Below are positions 62,168 through 64,000 of a stretch of DNA of 64,000 nucleotides, piece after piece. The notes beneath the pieces are model-generated. The model saw nothing but the letters and a program-made list of their open reading frames with translations. It had not been told where the DNA came from and made no database searches. A program made the position numbers and the translations under genes. The DNA is from Pseudoflavitalea sp. G-6-1-2 (GTDB lineage Bacteria; Bacteroidota; Bacteroidia; Chitinophagales; Chitinophagaceae), in contig NZ_JABBGB010000001.1 of assembly GCF_012927185.1 (NCBI RefSeq), forward strand, positions 682,001 to 746,000, in the 5' to 3' direction. Within the stretch, counting starts at the first letter, position 1. Each line of letters starts with the position of its first letter.

Positions 62168-62638
62168 TTATGGCGTATATACCTGAACATTACGGCTGAA
62201 CGACTCTTCGAGTGAGATGAAGGTCTCGGTTCTTTCAATACCCTTGATCTTCTGCAATTCATCGTGCAACACTGATCTCAGCTGATTGATGTCTTTACAG
62301 ATGATCTCTGCAAACATGCTGTAGTTACCGGTTGTATAATTGAGCCGGATGATCTCCGGGATCTTCTGCAATTCTTTGGCAACGAAATCGTAGAGGGAGC
62401 TTTTTTCGAGATAGATGCCGATGAAGGCGATCACATCGTAGCCAAGCGCCTTCATGTCCACATTTAATTTTGTACCTTTAACTATACCTGCTTCCTGCAA
62501 TTTCTTAATGCGGACGTGAATCGTACCTCCGGATACAAATAGTTTCTTACCCAGATCAGCATACGAAATTTCAGCATTATCGATCATTTCATGAATGATC
62601 TGAAGATCCAGTTTGTCAAGATTCAATTTAGCTCCCAT
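62168..62638 (-). CDS. Lrp/AsnC-family regulator
   Basis: 156 residues. N-terminal helix-turn-helix (LDLQIIHEMIDNAEISYADLG, then SGGTIHVRIKKLQEAGIV) and a C-terminal RAM ligand-binding domain (VIAFIGIYLEKSSLYDFVAK). Such proteins form octamers that bind AT-rich DNA in response to amino acids. The upstream region is very AT-rich with the palindrome CAAATATTTG, likely an autoregulatory site. It is divergent from the tRNA-like RNA and may influence its promoter (inferred). Confidence 0.92.
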   Translation of the reverse strand: MGAKLNLDKLDLQIIHEMIDNAEISYADLGKKLFVSGGTIHVRIKKLQEAGIVKGTKLNVDMKALGYDVIAFIGIYLEKSSLYDFVAKELQKIPEIIRLNYTTGNYSMFAEIICKDINQLRSVLHDELQKIKGIERTETFISLEESFSRNVQVYTP

Positions 62639-62676
62639 TTTGCAATCAGATTTTTCGATTTATCAAACCAACAGTG

Positions 62677-62686
62677 CAAATATTTG
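62677..62686. promoter_or_regulatory. AT-rich palindrome upstream of lrp
   Basis: CAAATATTTG is a perfect 10-base palindrome 39 bases before the lrp start, in a stretch of A/T runs phased about 20 bases apart (TAAATATT near 62696, AAATTT near 62706). This fits an Lrp-type binding region. Confidence 0.4.
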
Positions 62687-62747
62687 TATAATATCTAAAT
62701 ATTCCAAATTTGTATTGAATTATTTTCAAGTAATTGCCCATTTTCTT

Positions 62748-62755
62748 TAAATTTG
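62748..62755 (+). promoter_or_regulatory. -7 promoter element of the tRNA-like RNA (TAAATTTG)
   Basis: A perfect TAnnTTTG followed by CA, with a weak -33 candidate TTTC about 20 bases upstream. Predicted transcription start near 62761, 28 bases before the first paired base of the RNA. Confidence 0.6.
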
Positions 62756-62788
62756 CATTGTAATCGTTCTTAACAAGTCAGCAAATAC

Positions 62789-62957
62789 TGTGGAGTGATG
62801 GAATTTTGGCAGACATGCCCTCTTGTCTCGAGGGTGGGGGTCACAGGATAAACTAAGTGTAATGCCGGACTGGTTCACGCCGGCCCGACTGGGGTTGACC
62901 ACCGCAGGTTGCGCTTATGCTAACTGCCCCGTGGAGGTTCGAGTCCTCCCTCTACAG
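62789..62957 (+). ncRNA. tRNA-like RNA with a very long variable region
   Basis: All arms of a tRNA pair. Acceptor: TGTGGAG (62789-62795) with CTCTACA (62950-62956), one G:U. D-arm: ATG/CAT (62798-62800, 62814-62816) with a GAATTTTGGCAGA loop of leucine type. Anticodon stem: CCCTC/GAGGG (62818-62822, 62830-62834) with loop TTGTCTC, anticodon position GTC. T-arm: GGAGG/CCTCC with loop TTCGAGT (62938-62944). Between anticodon stem and T-arm are 98 bases instead of 4-24, closed by GGGG (62836-62839) with CCCC (62927-62930) and holding a hairpin GCCGG/CCGGC (62864-62868, 62880-62884). Discriminator G; CCA not encoded. C62788:G62957 could make the acceptor stem 8 bp. Own promoter and terminator. 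It may be a functional tRNA, a tRNA mimic or a decayed gene. Confidence 0.7.
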
Positions 62958-62961
62958 CAAC

Positions 62962-62992
62962 AGCCCGAAAGTAATCGCTTTCGGGCTTTTTT
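62962..62992 (+). terminator. Strong intrinsic terminator of the tRNA-like RNA
   Basis: AGCCCGAAAG (62962-62971) pairs perfectly with CTTTCGGGCT (62978-62987) around TAATCG, followed by TTTTT. It starts five bases after the acceptor stem. Confidence 0.92.
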
Positions 62993-63168
62993 ATGTCTGC
63001 ATTTTCAGGTGACTTTACTCAATTTCAATTCCGCAAGAGTCCTATCGCACAGCAACAAAGATGCCGGGAGCCTCATTTTTTACAACAATAATAGCTGGAT
63101 TGCATTTACCTGCAGACCCCGCACCTGCTGGTTCCGCAAGGGTTTTTCACCGGGGAAAATGTTTGCTT

Positions 63169-63176
63169 TACATTTG
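63169..63176 (+). promoter_or_regulatory. -7 promoter element of trmB (TACATTTG)
   Basis: TACATTTGCGGG ends six bases before ATG 63183, so transcription would start within a base or two of the start codon. It argues against ATG 63159, which lies upstream of it. Confidence 0.5.
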
Positions 63177-63182
63177 CGGGCA

Positions 63183-64000
<818 letters not shown>

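Noticed and set aside
62789-62957. Group I intron in a tRNA-Leu anticodon loop
   Set aside because: The anticodon stem and loop are intact and uninterrupted; the extra bases follow the stem and are too few for a group I core.
62762-62992. tmRNA (ssrA)
   Set aside because: A true D-stem and anticodon arm are present, there is no tag reading frame, and the RNA is far shorter than tmRNA.
62823-63182. Coding sequence extending trmB upstream
   Set aside because: The upstream frame runs through the tRNA-like RNA and its terminator, and a promoter element lies just before ATG 63183.

Overview
The window reads as chromosomal DNA of a Bacteroidota bacterium, most likely family Chitinophagaceae (inference from gene content). 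Supporting signs are many promoters of the Bacteroidota form (-33 TTG/TTTG, about 19-20 bases, -7 TAnnTTTG), almost no Shine-Dalgarno sequences, a hydrolase with a type IX secretion sorting tail, a lone 2-oxoacid:ferredoxin oxidoreductase beta subunit, an HSDL2-type dehydrogenase and a DUF5522-type CCGNGCxHCP protein. I see no insertion sequence, prophage, CRISPR array, rRNA or biosynthetic cluster. The genes are mostly housekeeping and envelope genes in short operons separated by clear intrinsic terminators.

Layout. 1-3300: lysS and a short-chain dehydrogenase, converging on a shared terminator. 3295-8080: a TetR-EmrA-EmrB-TolC drug-efflux operon whose promoter carries two tandem operators. 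8100-9640: a small unknown gene and korB. 9700-13100: a subtilase lipoprotein, an 830-base gap with a possible small transcript, and a JmjC/cupin protein. 13195-17600: Sua5-like protein, GNAT, small exported basic protein, RNase HII, TSUP permease, heme A synthase. 17676-27850: membrane patatin, lipid/diacylglycerol kinase, polyphosphate kinase, FabH, membrane-anchored hydrolase, TypA. 27984-31521: four tandem RDD-family membrane proteins, more AT-rich than their surroundings. 31679-35090: exported small proteins and a large zinc metalloprotease. 35178-40488: MeaB GTPase and a WaaE-type glycosyltransferase on one strand; a LON-domain protein, CoaX, an outer-membrane protein and LptC on the other. 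40606-46415: aldo-keto reductase, AhpD-like protein, S9 peptidase, TetA-type transporter, VOC protein, RRM protein. 46624-50314: gnd-zwf-pgl, the whole oxidative pentose phosphate branch in one operon. 50379-54583: amidase, M48 protease and an exported protein of unknown role. 54662-56990: acyl-CoA dehydrogenase led by a MarR regulator with a perfect palindrome at its start. 57149-61548: T9SS-sorted SGNH hydrolase, alpha/beta hydrolase, membrane glycosyltransferase, orphan DppC-type permease. 61675-64000: small exported protein, Lrp regulator, a tRNA-like RNA, TrmB and the start of a DUF5522 gene.

The most unusual element is the stand-alone RNA at 62789-62957. It has an acceptor stem, D-arm, anticodon arm and T-arm that all pair, but about 98 bases where a tRNA has its variable region. 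It has its own promoter motif and a strong terminator, and lies just before trmB, whose enzyme modifies base 46 in the variable region of tRNAs. Its anticodon-position bases read GTC, while its D-arm looks like that of leucine tRNAs. Further points worth attention are the operator/promoter architectures of the TetR and MarR genes, the fourfold RDD array, very short or absent 5' leaders at several promoters, and MeaB lacking an ATG start.
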